From NCBI GenBank assembly GCA_946534745.1, contig CAMNDA010000338.1, forward strand, positions 1 to 27,020: 27,020 nt of DNA. The letters run 5' to 3'. Below are positions 7,529-15,316 of the stretch, piece after piece. The notes beneath the pieces were generated by a model. That model saw only the letters and a program-made list of their open reading frames with translations. It did not search any database and was not told where the DNA came from. This stretch comes from an uncultured Verrucomicrobiota bacterium. GTDB taxonomy: Bacteria > Verrucomicrobiota > Kiritimatiellia > RFP12 > UBA3636. Positions within the stretch are counted from its first letter, which is position 1. Each line of letters begins with the position of its first letter. A program made the position numbers and the translations under genes.

Positions 7529-8190
7529 ATCAGAAAAACTCGAAAGACCGTCCGCTTTCCTCCGTCGAAAGCGCAGCCTGCAGGCTCCTCTGCGCCATGC
7601 TGGTGCTCTTCCTGCTCGATTTGGGGCTCTGTTCGTCGGCGGGGTGCGCTTCCGTCGAACTGCCTCCGCAGGAGACGTACGATTTCGTCACCAACGCGCT
7701 TCAGCGCGGCGCGTCGATCTGGCGCGAGACTCATGCCGGCCCCGCCGAAGGGAGCGACTCCGGAAACGGTGCTTCTTCGGAATCGGCGGGGCCGGCTTCC
7801 TCTTCTTCCGTCTGTTTGGATTTCCGCTTCGGCGGGTTCAATGGAGCGAAGGCGAAGGAGGACCCGCGCTGCCGTCTCTCCTCGCCGAAGATCACGGCCG
7901 ATTCGATCCGCTACAAGTGGGAGACGAAGGTGCCGTCGGACTGGGCCCGCAACAAGACCGAGAGCGGCAACCTCGTGATCGCGGCGGCGTTCTTCTGGGA
8001 CGAGGACGCGAAGAAGTGGGTCGGCGGCAAGTTCGAATGGACGGACGAGAGCCGCTCCTCCCGCTCCTGCCAGAACATCTACGAGGGCTACGGCGGCTGG
8101 GAAGCGGCGGCGTGGGAGTACGCGAAGAAGCGCGCGTTCTGCGTACTGAGCGCGGACGGGAAGTATCGCAGCAACCTCCTGGAGGACTAG
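7525..8190 (+). CDS. Membrane-anchored or lipoprotein-like hypothetical protein
   Basis: The product has 221 residues and starts in an ATGA overlap. After a short polar N-terminus, residues 17-36 are hydrophobic (AACRLLCAMLVLFLLDLGLC), followed by SSAGC with Cys41. The stretch before Cys41 lacks the usual Leu at -3, so a lipobox is only possible. A Ser/Gly-rich linker covers about 75-100. The rest is a compact Trp/Lys-rich domain (DSIRYKWETKVPSDWARNKT, then FFWDEDAKKWVGGKFEW, then NIYEGYGGWEAAAWEYA). It probably faces the periplasm. I do not recognise the domain. An anchored partner of the secreted zincin, or a lysis or exclusion factor, are possibilities without direct support. Confidence 0.5.
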   Translation: MNQKNSKDRPLSSVESAACRLLCAMLVLFLLDLGLCSSAGCASVELPPQETYDFVTNALQRGASIWRETHAGPAEGSDSGNGASSESAGPASSSSVCLDFRFGGFNGAKAKEDPRCRLSSPKITADSIRYKWETKVPSDWARNKTESGNLVIAAAFFWDEDAKKWVGGKFEWTDESRSSRSCQNIYEGYGGWEAAAWEYAKKRAFCVLSADGKYRSNLLED

Positions 8191-8193
8191 CCG

Positions 8194-9066
8194 ATGAGCA
8201 CGTGGACGAAGCTGCGCGACAAGGCGCTTCGCAGGATCGTCACCCTTCTCGGGCTCGGCAAGGGTTCCGCATCTGCGACTCCCGCCGCTGGCGAACCATC
8301 CTCCGTTTCTGCGATCAGCCTCGCCGGGCTCGCCGTCCCCGAGTGGGACAAGTGCACCCGCGCATCCTGCTGGGGCGGAACGAACGCCTCGGTGCGGATC
8401 ATGAACTGCCTCTCGCCGAAGATGCCGGATTCGGTGTTCAAGGAGCGTGTCGCCTGGACGAAGGCCCGCGGCGCGAATACGATCCATCTGTTTTTGGTGA
8501 ACAAGGGCGACGGCGAGTATTCCGGGTACTCGCCGTGGGGCGTCGGCAAGAAGCCGAACGCCGGCGAGACCGACGCGGCGACCGTCCGCACGATGCGCGA
8601 ACGCCTCTACTACTGCCACAAGCAGGGGCTCGCCGTCGTGATCTGGCTTCAGGCGGACGACTCCGCTGACTGGGCCCGCGCCCTCGCGTCGAACGCGGAC
8701 CGGTGCGTCGCGCGCATCGTCGAAGCGGGACTCTTCGGGGTCGCCTCGACCGTCGTGGCCGGCCTGGAGATGGATGAATATTGGAATGCGACGCACGCCC
8801 GCGCGGTCGTGTCCGCGATTCGGGCCCATTACCACTACAAGGTTGGCACGCATCACACGGGCGGCAAGACGACGTTCGCCTCGCTCGGCGACATCCTCTT
8901 CTACCAGGTCGAGCCGGGCCGAAGCGCGGCGCAGATCAAGGCCGATACGAAGGCGGCGCTCAAGACCGGAAAGCCGGTGAACTTCTTCGAGCTCGCGCGA
9001 GGCCCGGCCCGCGATCTCTGCGAGGCGGCCTTCTCGGCCGGTGCGTTCGGCGTGGGGAACTGGTAA
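8194..9066 (+). CDS. TIM-barrel-like, putative glycoside hydrolase
   Basis: The product has 290 residues, with GGAGG shortly before the ATG. After about 45 residues of linker, alternating strand-helix units suggest a TIM barrel: ANTIHLFLVNKG, a helix, GLAVVIWLQAD, a helix, VAGLEMDEYW, then HYKVGTHHTGG, DILFYQVEPG, KPVNFFELARG and a final GAFGVGNW. GLEMDEYW (Glu192, Asp194, Glu195) sits at a strand end where glycosidase catalytic acids are found, and HHTGG follows on the next strand. Glycan hydrolysis is inferred from fold and residues; no specific GH family is recognised. It could be a tail-associated depolymerase or a lysis enzyme. The two following genes also look glycan-directed. Confidence 0.45.
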   Translation: MSTWTKLRDKALRRIVTLLGLGKGSASATPAAGEPSSVSAISLAGLAVPEWDKCTRASCWGGTNASVRIMNCLSPKMPDSVFKERVAWTKARGANTIHLFLVNKGDGEYSGYSPWGVGKKPNAGETDAATVRTMRERLYYCHKQGLAVVIWLQADDSADWARALASNADRCVARIVEAGLFGVASTVVAGLEMDEYWNATHARAVVSAIRAHYHYKVGTHHTGGKTTFASLGDILFYQVEPGRSAAQIKADTKAALKTGKPVNFFELARGPARDLCEAAFSAGAFGVGNW

Positions 9067-9067
9067 G

Positions 9068-9796
9068 ATGGACTCGTGGGGCCGTTTCACGCACAAGGCC
9101 GCGCTTCTGTACTCCGGCTACAAGGATCGTGTTCCCGGCTTCAGGGCGGAGCTTGCGCGCGTCGGGGTCGATGGGTACGTCCCGTTCTGGGGCTGCACGA
9201 ACCCCTACGAGCGTCTGCTTGAGAACCTGACGCCGCACAAGAGGGGCTGCGTCGGAGGCTACTTCAACACGTCGCTCAAGCATCACGCCGTCGTGAAGAC
9301 GGCCTACGAGCTCGGCGCGGAGAACGTCCTCGTCTTCGAGGATGACGTCCGGTTCCTGAACCGCGTGAGCGTCGTCCTCGAAGCCGTCAATTCGCTTCCG
9401 GACGACTACGACGCCGCGCTCTTCGAGTGGACGCCGATGCCGGCCGCCGCGGCTCCCGAGTTCCATGCCGAGGTCGCGGCGATCCGGGCCGACGTCGTGA
9501 ACGGGGCCTGGTGCCGGGCGAGGCGCTTCTACTCGATGGCCGCCTACGCGGTGAGCCGCCGGATGATGGAGCGCCTGATCGACTGCTACGAGCGCCCCGC
9601 GCACGGCGTCGCGAAGCTCCGCGTCTGCGACCACTACTGGTCGCGCATTCTCGAGGCCGACCCGTCGCTCAACGCGTACGTGTCGCGGAGGAACGTCTGC
9701 ATCCAGGCCTGTCCGCAGGGGAACACGCCGATGGAGCTGATGCGGGCGAAGTACGACGGGATGGGCGTCGACCGCGGGGAGTACGCGCCGTGGTGA
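9068..9796 (+). CDS. Glycosyltransferase family 25-like protein
   Basis: The product has 242 residues and starts one base after the previous stop. The core GT25 pattern is visible: a Gly/Cys segment (GCVGGYFNTSLKHHAVVKTA), a helix, then ENVLVFEDDVRFL, with the acidic EDD at 91-93 that binds metal and sugar nucleotide in this family. Downstream, a helix and YSMAAYAVSRRMMERLIDCY resemble the family pattern in which a residue-positioning strand precedes a second helix. GT25 enzymes add sugars, mostly in LPS or protein glycosylation, and act in the cytoplasm. In a phage tail cassette the target could be fibre proteins or host surface glycan; neither can be read from sequence. Confidence 0.65.
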   Translation: MDSWGRFTHKAALLYSGYKDRVPGFRAELARVGVDGYVPFWGCTNPYERLLENLTPHKRGCVGGYFNTSLKHHAVVKTAYELGAENVLVFEDDVRFLNRVSVVLEAVNSLPDDYDAALFEWTPMPAAAAPEFHAEVAAIRADVVNGAWCRARRFYSMAAYAVSRRMMERLIDCYERPAHGVAKLRVCDHYWSRILEADPSLNAYVSRRNVCIQACPQGNTPMELMRAKYDGMGVDRGEYAPW

Positions 9797-10578
9797 TCGA
9801 TGTGCTCTACACCCTCGGGCCTGCGGAATGCTCGGCGGGCGGGGCGAACCGGGAGCTCCGGTGGTCGCTCCGCTCGCTCGCAAAGTACGGCCGGAACGTC
9901 GGGCGCGTCGTGGTCGTTGGCTACCCGCCCGACTGGCTGTCCGACGAGGTGGTCCGCCTGCCGGTCGAGCGCCCGGCCGATCTCGAGAAGGACGCCGTCA
10001 TCTTCCATAACGTGATGGCGGCGATCGATGCGGGGGCCGTGTCGGGCCGGTTCCTGCTCTCCTCGGACGATCATTTCCTCTCGGCGCCGTTCGACATGGA
10101 GCGGACGCCGCTCTGGCAGCGCAAGAACAACTTCATCCCGACCTACGCGGAATGCCGAGGCGGCGACGGCTACCGGCGCGTGCTGGACCAGACGAGGCGC
10201 GTGCTGCTCGCTTCCGGCTACGGGATCGTGAAGTGCAATCCGCACCGGAACACGCTCTGCGACTCGCGCTGCGCCCCCGAACTGGAACGCCTGCTCGCAA
10301 CGGCGCCGGCTCGGAACGTCGGGATCGAGTTCAACTGCGCGATGGGTAACGTGATGCACGCCGTGTTCGGGCTTCCGTTCGAGCGGATGCACGACTGGAA
10401 GGTTCCGGCGTTCGATCCGCGTGCCGTCGAGGCCGGCGCCTTCTCCATCCGGGATCGCGCTCTGGCCGATCCGAAGCTTCTCGCATGGTTCGCCGCCGAG
10501 TTCGGCGAGCCGTGCAGGTACGAAAAACGCGGCGGCGGCCTGTTGCCGCCTTGGTCGGTCTCCGGTACCGCCGCGTAG
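9793..10578 (+). CDS. Stealth-like sugar-phosphate transferase / glycosyltransferase
   Basis: The product has 261 residues from GTG in a GTGA overlap with the GT25-like gene. The N-terminus follows the order of Stealth family conserved regions: IDVLYTLG, then NRELRWSLRSLAKYGRNVGR, VVVVGYPPDWLS, and a strand ending FLLSSDDHFLSAPF, with paired Asp92-Asp93 where the family has a conserved NDD. Stealth proteins transfer hexose-1-phosphate in capsule and surface polymer synthesis. Here the protein is short and the regions are diverged, so activity is uncertain. Direct coupling to the GT25-like gene suggests both act in one glycan pathway. Confidence 0.5.
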   Translation: MIDVLYTLGPAECSAGGANRELRWSLRSLAKYGRNVGRVVVVGYPPDWLSDEVVRLPVERPADLEKDAVIFHNVMAAIDAGAVSGRFLLSSDDHFLSAPFDMERTPLWQRKNNFIPTYAECRGGDGYRRVLDQTRRVLLASGYGIVKCNPHRNTLCDSRCAPELERLLATAPARNVGIEFNCAMGNVMHAVFGLPFERMHDWKVPAFDPRAVEAGAFSIRDRALADPKLLAWFAAEFGEPCRYEKRGGGLLPPWSVSGTAA

Positions 10579-10590
10579 AATGGAGGGCCG

Positions 10591-11301
10591 ATGAACGCAC
10601 AACAGGCGAGAATCGCGAAGATCATCGCGGAAGCGGTGAAGAACTACGTGAAGGAGGACCAGCGGGCGGACTACCCCCTGCCTGGCGAAGTGTCCGTCGT
10701 GGTGAAGAGCCGGAAGGTCGCTTCCCTCGTGCGGTCTCCCTACACGACGAAGGACGGCTCTCTCACCGTCGAGCCGGTGGACGAGCGGCGCGTGCGCCTC
10801 GTGGCGCACAAGTTCGTGCGCTGCGGGCTCTGGAACGGGCCGGACGCGATCCCGAACAACACGCTTCGCGGGATGCTCGCGTCGCTCTACCACGACCTGA
10901 TCTGGGTGCACGCCGCCGAGCTGGCCGCCGCGTGGGGCTGCACGGAGCTGGAGATCCTGCGCTGGGGCGGCGACGTGCTCTTCCTCGTGTGGGTGTGGGC
11001 GAGCAGGGATTCGTGGTGGGGGCGCCGCGAGGCGTGGCTCGCTTTCCAGGTCACGGACTTCGCCGCTCCGTTCTACCACCGGCTTCTCCCGCGCGTGAAG
11101 AAGGCCGTCGGCGCCACCGTTCTCGCGCTTCTCTGCTCCGGCTGCACCGGGTGCTACTCGCTCCCGGACGGCGAGGTCGAGAGCGTCGACGGCGTCGAGG
11201 TCGTGCGGCAGGTGATGCAGGACTACGGAAACGGGCTTGGTCCCGGCCCGCAGGAAAAGGGACCAAGTTCCGGGGACCAAGCTTCGGAGGAGACAAAATG
11301 A
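10591..11301 (+). CDS. Hypothetical protein, DUF1353-like core plus hydrophobic C-terminal segment
   Basis: The product has 236 residues; GGAGG lies just before the ATG. The middle has PNNTLRGMLASLYHDLIWVH followed about 25 residues later by GGDVLFLVWVWA, resembling the HD...D pattern of the phage DUF1353 family, but only distantly. Near residue 172 a hydrophobic stretch ends in Cys (GATVLALLCSGCTGC), like an internal lipoprotein or membrane signal, followed by a polar tail of about 50 residues. The end of the gene carries an inverted repeat. A DUF1353-like protein fused to a membrane or lipoprotein-like tail would be unusual. It may belong to a lysis group with the next gene. Confidence 0.45.
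   Translation: MNAQQARIAKIIAEAVKNYVKEDQRADYPLPGEVSVVVKSRKVASLVRSPYTTKDGSLTVEPVDERRVRLVAHKFVRCGLWNGPDAIPNNTLRGMLASLYHDLIWVHAAELAAAWGCTELEILRWGGDVLFLVWVWASRDSWWGRREAWLAFQVTDFAAPFYHRLLPRVKKAVGATVLALLCSGCTGCYSLPDGEVESVDGVEVVRQVMQDYGNGLGPGPQEKGPSSGDQASEETK
11235..11282 (+). repeat. Inverted repeat with two competing right arms
   Basis: GCTTGGTCCC (11235-11244) is complementary to GGGACCAAG at 11259-11267 (9 bp) and to GGGACCAAGC at 11273-11282 (10 bp). The two right arms are direct repeats separated by TTCCG. RNA could therefore form either of two hairpins, the second ending 4 bases before the GGAGG of the gene starting at 11298. The element lies inside the coding 3' end of the upstream gene. No U tract follows, so it is not an intrinsic terminator. 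Confidence 0.6.
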
Positions 11302-11756
11302 GCGAAGAGCAGCACCACAACCTGCAGGAAAAGATCGACTCGGAGGAGTTCTCAACCCTGATGGCCGAGATCGGCAGTTCGCACACCGACCCGAAGGACA
11401 AGGACCGCCAGCGCGAGCTCCTCGGAGCCGGCTACCGCAACTTGAACGGCGACCCGATGGAAGAGAAGGTTCGGCTCCTCGCCCGCACGGACTGGACGCA
11501 GATCAAGTTCATGCTCGCCGAGGCGTCCCGGATGAACCGGGTGATCCGCACTCTCGAAGAGATCAAGGCGAAGCTCGAAGGCCAGGCCGGTGCGGCTCCC
11601 GCCGCTCCTGCGTCGTTCGCCGCCCGGCTGTTCGACTTCCTCAAGTCCGCGAAGACCGAGATCGCAACGGTGATCTGCTTCGCGATCTTCTTCCCGAACG
11701 GCGCTGCCGTCCTGAAGACTCTCTCGGCGATGGTTTCCGGAGGGGCGCAGCCGTGA
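11298..11756 (+). CDS. Small protein with one C-terminal membrane segment (holin-like candidate)
   Basis: The product has 152 residues and starts in an ATGA overlap behind a GGAGG. Residues 1-110 are charged and helical, with a predicted coiled coil (SRMNRVIRTLEEIKAKLEGQ) followed by a Pro/Ala linker. Residues 121-146 are hydrophobic (IATVICFAIFFPNGAAVLKT). A soluble helix plus a single C-terminal membrane segment recalls accessory holins such as XhlA, but no family signature is recognised. Membrane topology is the firm part; holin is a guess. Confidence 0.5.
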   Translation: MSEEQHHNLQEKIDSEEFSTLMAEIGSSHTDPKDKDRQRELLGAGYRNLNGDPMEEKVRLLARTDWTQIKFMLAEASRMNRVIRTLEEIKAKLEGQAGAAPAAPASFAARLFDFLKSAKTEIATVICFAIFFPNGAAVLKTLSAMVSGGAQP

Positions 11757-12073
11757 GCGCCCGGAAGCCGGACAAGGACGCCGTCCGCACGCAGGATGAC
11801 GTCGACGAGGCCGAGCGCGCCCTCCTCGAGGCCCGTCACGCGCGCGACAAGGCGCTCGTGGCGAAGATCGTTTCCGCGATCTCCCTCGCGGACCTCGTGG
11901 TCGCCGGCGTGCAGTTCTCTCCGGCGTGGACCTACGACTACCAGGCCAAGTGCCAGAAGGTGCTGGATGCGGAACGGGACGTCGCGGCGAAGACCAGTAC
12001 GCTGAAGCGCACGATCCAGAAATGCAAGGCCTCCCGCGGAATCGCAGACGACGCGGACGGCGAGGAGGAATAG
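11753..12073 (+). CDS. Small helical hypothetical protein
   Basis: The product has 106 residues from GTG in a GTGA overlap. Residues 12-40 and 65-95 are charged helices (DDVDEAERALLEARHARDKA, VLDAERDVAAKTSTLKRTIQ) on either side of a moderately hydrophobic segment (IVSAISLADLVVAGVQF). The C-terminus is acidic. This helix-hydrophobic-helix plan could be a small membrane-associated partner of the preceding gene. The family is unknown. Confidence 0.5.
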   Translation: MSARKPDKDAVRTQDDVDEAERALLEARHARDKALVAKIVSAISLADLVVAGVQFSPAWTYDYQAKCQKVLDAERDVAAKTSTLKRTIQKCKASRGIADDADGEEE

Positions 12074-12076
12074 CCG

Positions 12077-15000
12077 ATGCCCGATCCGATCCGCAAGGCG
12101 CTCCAGGATGCGAAGGTCCGCGTCCCCGATACGTCCCGCCGCGAACGGCCGTTCGAGCCGACCTGGAACGAGTACTCCGTACTCGCCTACGACGGGCTCA
12201 TGCCGACGCAGATCGTCCGGCGCCTCACGGAGCAGGACGGAATCGACCGGTGGGAGGCGACTGCGCTTCCGTTCCGCGCCGACGCGCGCCCCGATACGGA
12301 CGATCGCCGAAACGACGGGGTGCCGTTCCTGCCGAACGATCCGCGGCGCTACGTGGACGAGCGCCGCTACGTCGTCGACCCGATGGTCGGGAAGCACCGC
12401 TTCCTCGGCCTCTGGACCGGCGGACCGGTGCGGATGACGACCGACAAGCGCGGCGGCGGCCGCGAGGTCACGCAGGTCCTCACGCGCACGTTCTGCGCCG
12501 GCCACGGCTACACGACCGACGCGAGCGGCAACTACGTCGCCGCGTTCACGGACGACGGCGGCGCGACCTTCCACGACGAGTCGGGCGCCCCGATCGAGGC
12601 CTCGAAGGTCCGCGAGTACCTCTCCGCGGATGACGCGCTTCGATTCCATCGAGCGGCGCTCGGCTCGCGGCTCTCGCCCTACATGCTTCTTCGGAACGAC
12701 TTTCCCGCGGCCTACACGCGCGAAGTCCAGTGGCGCGAGTTCACACATGAAAGCATCGCGTTCCTCGATCCGCTCGGGCTTCTTCCGGAGAACCGCGGCC
12801 GGCTCTCGGCCATCGTCGGCGAGAAGTTCAAGCAGCTTGCCGGCGAATCGGTGACGAACGCCGCCTGCCGCGTGGACGCCGAGACGAACACCGTGATCTT
12901 CACGGCCGCGCTCACCTACTCCAAGCTCGGCGAGCCGGAGTCCCCCGAGGACCTGCTCCGCCTTCCGTGCCTGGAGACGTGCGACCGCGACACGCTCCGG
13001 ATGTTCGGCTGGAACCAGCTTGAGAACGGCGAGGGCTACAAGTACACGCACCTCTTCCGCTGGCCGCGGCTCAGGGACACGCCCGAGGTCCGGCTCGCGC
13101 TTGAATTCGTCCGGGACAATGCCCCGACGGCCGACATCTACGCGGAGGTCGAGGACGGTTCCGATTCCGACTCCGATCCGGATAGCGTGCTTCTCGTCCC
13201 GGCATCCGAGAGCTTCGTCCTTGCGCTCCTGCGCCGGCATGGCCTGCTGCCCGGACCGGACGGCAGAACCGCCTGGTTCGGCTCTCCGCCCTACGAGACG
13301 CGCAGCGCGGTCGAGAAACGGGACGACCAGCTGGACGCCACCGGCCGCCTCGTCACGAGCGCGGCCGCCATGTCGCACACCGTGACGACCGCGCCCGGCG
13401 GCGAGAAGACCTCGACGCCCTCGACTGCGGACGTCCCCGTCCAGACGTACCGCATTGCAAAGCAGCGTATCGAGCCGGACCAGGACGGCTCCATCTCCTT
13501 CGTGATCGCGCTCGCCAAGACCGAATGGCACGGCGGCGACGACGGCCGGAACTGGGAGGACGTGGACGCGAACGGCCGGCACGGATCGCGCGTCCTCGCC
13601 GGGGTCTCCGCCCCGCAGGGCTACGGGAAGACCGAGCAGCGCGTCGTCCCGGCCGTACCGCGCCAGAACGCGATCCCGACGATGGCCGGGATCGAGCCGA
13701 CCGACCCCTACGACCTCGTCGTCGAGAAGCGCCAGACCGAGGGCCAGGAGGGCTCTTCCGACGTTTCCTTCCAGAAGCGCCGGCTCTACAACTTCGTCGA
13801 CCCGGAGCATACGCCCGAGGGCATTCAGAACGTCGACGGCAATCCGTTCAACGCCACGAGCTACCATTTCGACCCGAACTCTAACACTTATAATTTGGGC
13901 TGGACCTACGTCGCTCCGAAGGATCTCCAGAAGCTCGTTGATTCCGTCCGTGCGAAGCTCGGAGGCAATCCGATCGTCCAGACGGAGTGGCACACGGAGG
14001 GGTATTACTCCGTCCGCATCCGCGCGAAGGGCAAGGAACCGAAGCACGTCCGCGAATGGTGCGTCTCGGCGGACTGGTACAAGCACCAGACGCTCGAACA
14101 GTGGATCGGCGTCACGGTCGAGACGGAAGGTTCCGACTCCGACTCGGACGGCGACGGCGAAATCATCGGCTTCTACTCGAAGTACGAACGCAACGCCGAC
14201 GGCTCCTACAAGCTCGACGACCACGGCAACCTGATTCCGGTTCCGGGTTCGCTCGTTTTGTTCGCCGCGATCCGCGGCGACCTCGACGCGAACTGGATGG
14301 GCAGCGATCCGCAGGCCATCGGCGAAGGCCCTCGGCGCCCGACCGTGTACGCGTCGACCGGCGTCGCGAACGCCCACACGGAGAACCTCGCCCCGGAGCA
14401 CGAGGACGAGCACGGCGACGGATGGAGCGGCGACGACTGGTCCGACCCGGACTACGGCGACGGCGAGGATTCGGCCGGCGACGCCGAGGACAAGACGCGC
14501 TCGCATTCCATCGCGCAGGTGTCGCCCCGCCGCAACGAGGACGGCTCCTACGACATTTCCATCACCCGGACGTACCCGCACCAGCGCTACTGGGAGTACG
14601 TCCTTCCGGCGATGGACCAGGACGGCGACGAGTACCTCGCCTTCCACATGGCCTACCGGAACTGGGCGAGCAGAAAGGCGATCCGGGCCGACATCGTCTC
14701 CCGCGTCAAGGCGTGCGTGGCGAAGCTGGCGGCCGAGGCCGGCGGGAGCGCCTGGGACTGGAGCGACGGATGGGCGATCCGCGGCGGGTTCTCTGTGAAC
14801 CAGTTCGGCCTCGTCGACGCTCCCGGCATCACGCTCGTCCCGACGAAGAGCAACGGCAAGGCCCGCGTTGCCCGCGCCCGGACTATCACGGACCACCGCG
14901 AGTTCGTCATCGAGCACCCCGTCCGCACGACGCGCGCCCCGAAGGGCCGCGACCCGATGAAGGTGCCGGACAACGGCTACTGGGAGCGCGTCGACAAGTG

Positions 15001-15316
15001 GCATGTCTCGGAGGGCTTCACGACGAGCTCGGCGGAGGCCGCGCGCGTCGCGAACTGCACCTTCTTCACCGACCTCGGTGGCGACGGCAAGATGCACGAG
15101 GGGTCGAAGGGCGTCTGGAACTGCAACAACCGCCACGGCGTCCAGTCGAACTGGAAGTGGTACGTCGTGTTCTACGTCGAGGAAGGCACGTGGGACGGCG
15201 ATTCCACGCAGGGTTCCGACGGCAACAACAGCCAGGTCGACTCCGGCGGCAACGGCGGCGGCCGCGAAGGCGACAACACGACGCCGTCCGGCGGAAGCGG
15301 AGGAGGCGGGGCGTGA
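12077..15316 (+). CDS. Large (1,079-residue) repeat-containing virion protein
   Basis: The start follows GGAGG and a three-base gap. The protein is long, rich in Asp, Arg, Trp and Tyr, with many strand-like segments. A degenerate unit recurs at residues 45, 458, 547 and 812: a strand with basic residues, an acidic Gly-Ser turn, then another strand (IAKQRIEPDQDGSISFVIAL; VVEKRQTEGQEGSSDVSFQK; VSPRRNEDGSYDISITRTY). Helix-plus-strand segments near 243, 617 and 872 may belong to the same repeat. Two Ser-Asp tracts (residues 362-367 and 686-691) look like linkers. The C-terminus is a Gly/Ser/Asn-rich disordered tail. No signal peptide or catalytic motif is seen. Size, repeats and position suggest a large tail or surface-decoration protein; no family is recognised. 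Confidence 0.6.
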   Translation: MPDPIRKALQDAKVRVPDTSRRERPFEPTWNEYSVLAYDGLMPTQIVRRLTEQDGIDRWEATALPFRADARPDTDDRRNDGVPFLPNDPRRYVDERRYVVDPMVGKHRFLGLWTGGPVRMTTDKRGGGREVTQVLTRTFCAGHGYTTDASGNYVAAFTDDGGATFHDESGAPIEASKVREYLSADDALRFHRAALGSRLSPYMLLRNDFPAAYTREVQWREFTHESIAFLDPLGLLPENRGRLSAIVGEKFKQLAGESVTNAACRVDAETNTVIFTAALTYSKLGEPESPEDLLRLPCLETCDRDTLRMFGWNQLENGEGYKYTHLFRWPRLRDTPEVRLALEFVRDNAPTADIYAEVEDGSDSDSDPDSVLLVPASESFVLALLRRHGLLPGPDGRTAWFGSPPYETRSAVEKRDDQLDATGRLVTSAAAMSHTVTTAPGGEKTSTPSTADVPVQTYRIAKQRIEPDQDGSISFVIALAKTEWHGGDDGRNWEDVDANGRHGSRVLAGVSAPQGYGKTEQRVVPAVPRQNAIPTMAGIEPTDPYDLVVEKRQTEGQEGSSDVSFQKRRLYNFVDPEHTPEGIQNVDGNPFNATSYHFDPNSNTYNLGWTYVAPKDLQKLVDSVRAKLGGNPIVQTEWHTEGYYSVRIRAKGKEPKHVREWCVSADWYKHQTLEQWIGVTVETEGSDSDSDGDGEIIGFYSKYERNADGSYKLDDHGNLIPVPGSLVLFAAIRGDLDANWMGSDPQAIGEGPRRPTVYASTGVANAHTENLAPEHEDEHGDGWSGDDWSDPDYGDGEDSAGDAEDKTRSHSIAQVSPRRNEDGSYDISITRTYPHQRYWEYVLPAMDQDGDEYLAFHMAYRNWASRKAIRADIVSRVKACVAKLAAEAGGSAWDWSDGWAIRGGFSVNQFGLVDAPGITLVPTKSNGKARVARARTITDHREFVIEHPVRTTRAPKGRDPMKVPDNGYWERVDKWHVSEGFTTSSAEAARVANCTFFTDLGGDGKMHEGSKGVWNCNNRHGVQSNWKWYVVFYVEEGTWDGDSTQGSDGNNSQVDSGGNGGGREGDNTTPSGGSGGGGA
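13160..13177 (+). repeat. Ser-Asp tract in the 1,079-residue protein (first)
   Basis: Three Ser-Asp codon pairs preceded by Gly and followed by Pro-Asp-Ser. The tract separates helix-rich and strand-rich parts and matches tracts at 445-462, 14132-14149 and 15811-15840. Confidence 0.7.
14132..14149 (+). repeat. Ser-Asp tract in the 1,079-residue protein (second)
   Basis: Gly followed by three Ser-Asp pairs and then GDGE, between two strand-rich regions. The hexanucleotide units use mixed TCC/TCG codons. Confidence 0.7.

Noticed and set aside
11235..11290. Intrinsic terminator
   Set aside because: The hairpin is not followed by a T run, and the downstream gene is coupled by ATGA.
11432..15136. 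A 1,234-codon minus-strand open frame
   Set aside because: Same antisense effect over the large repeat protein; composition is random-like and it crosses three plus-strand gene boundaries.
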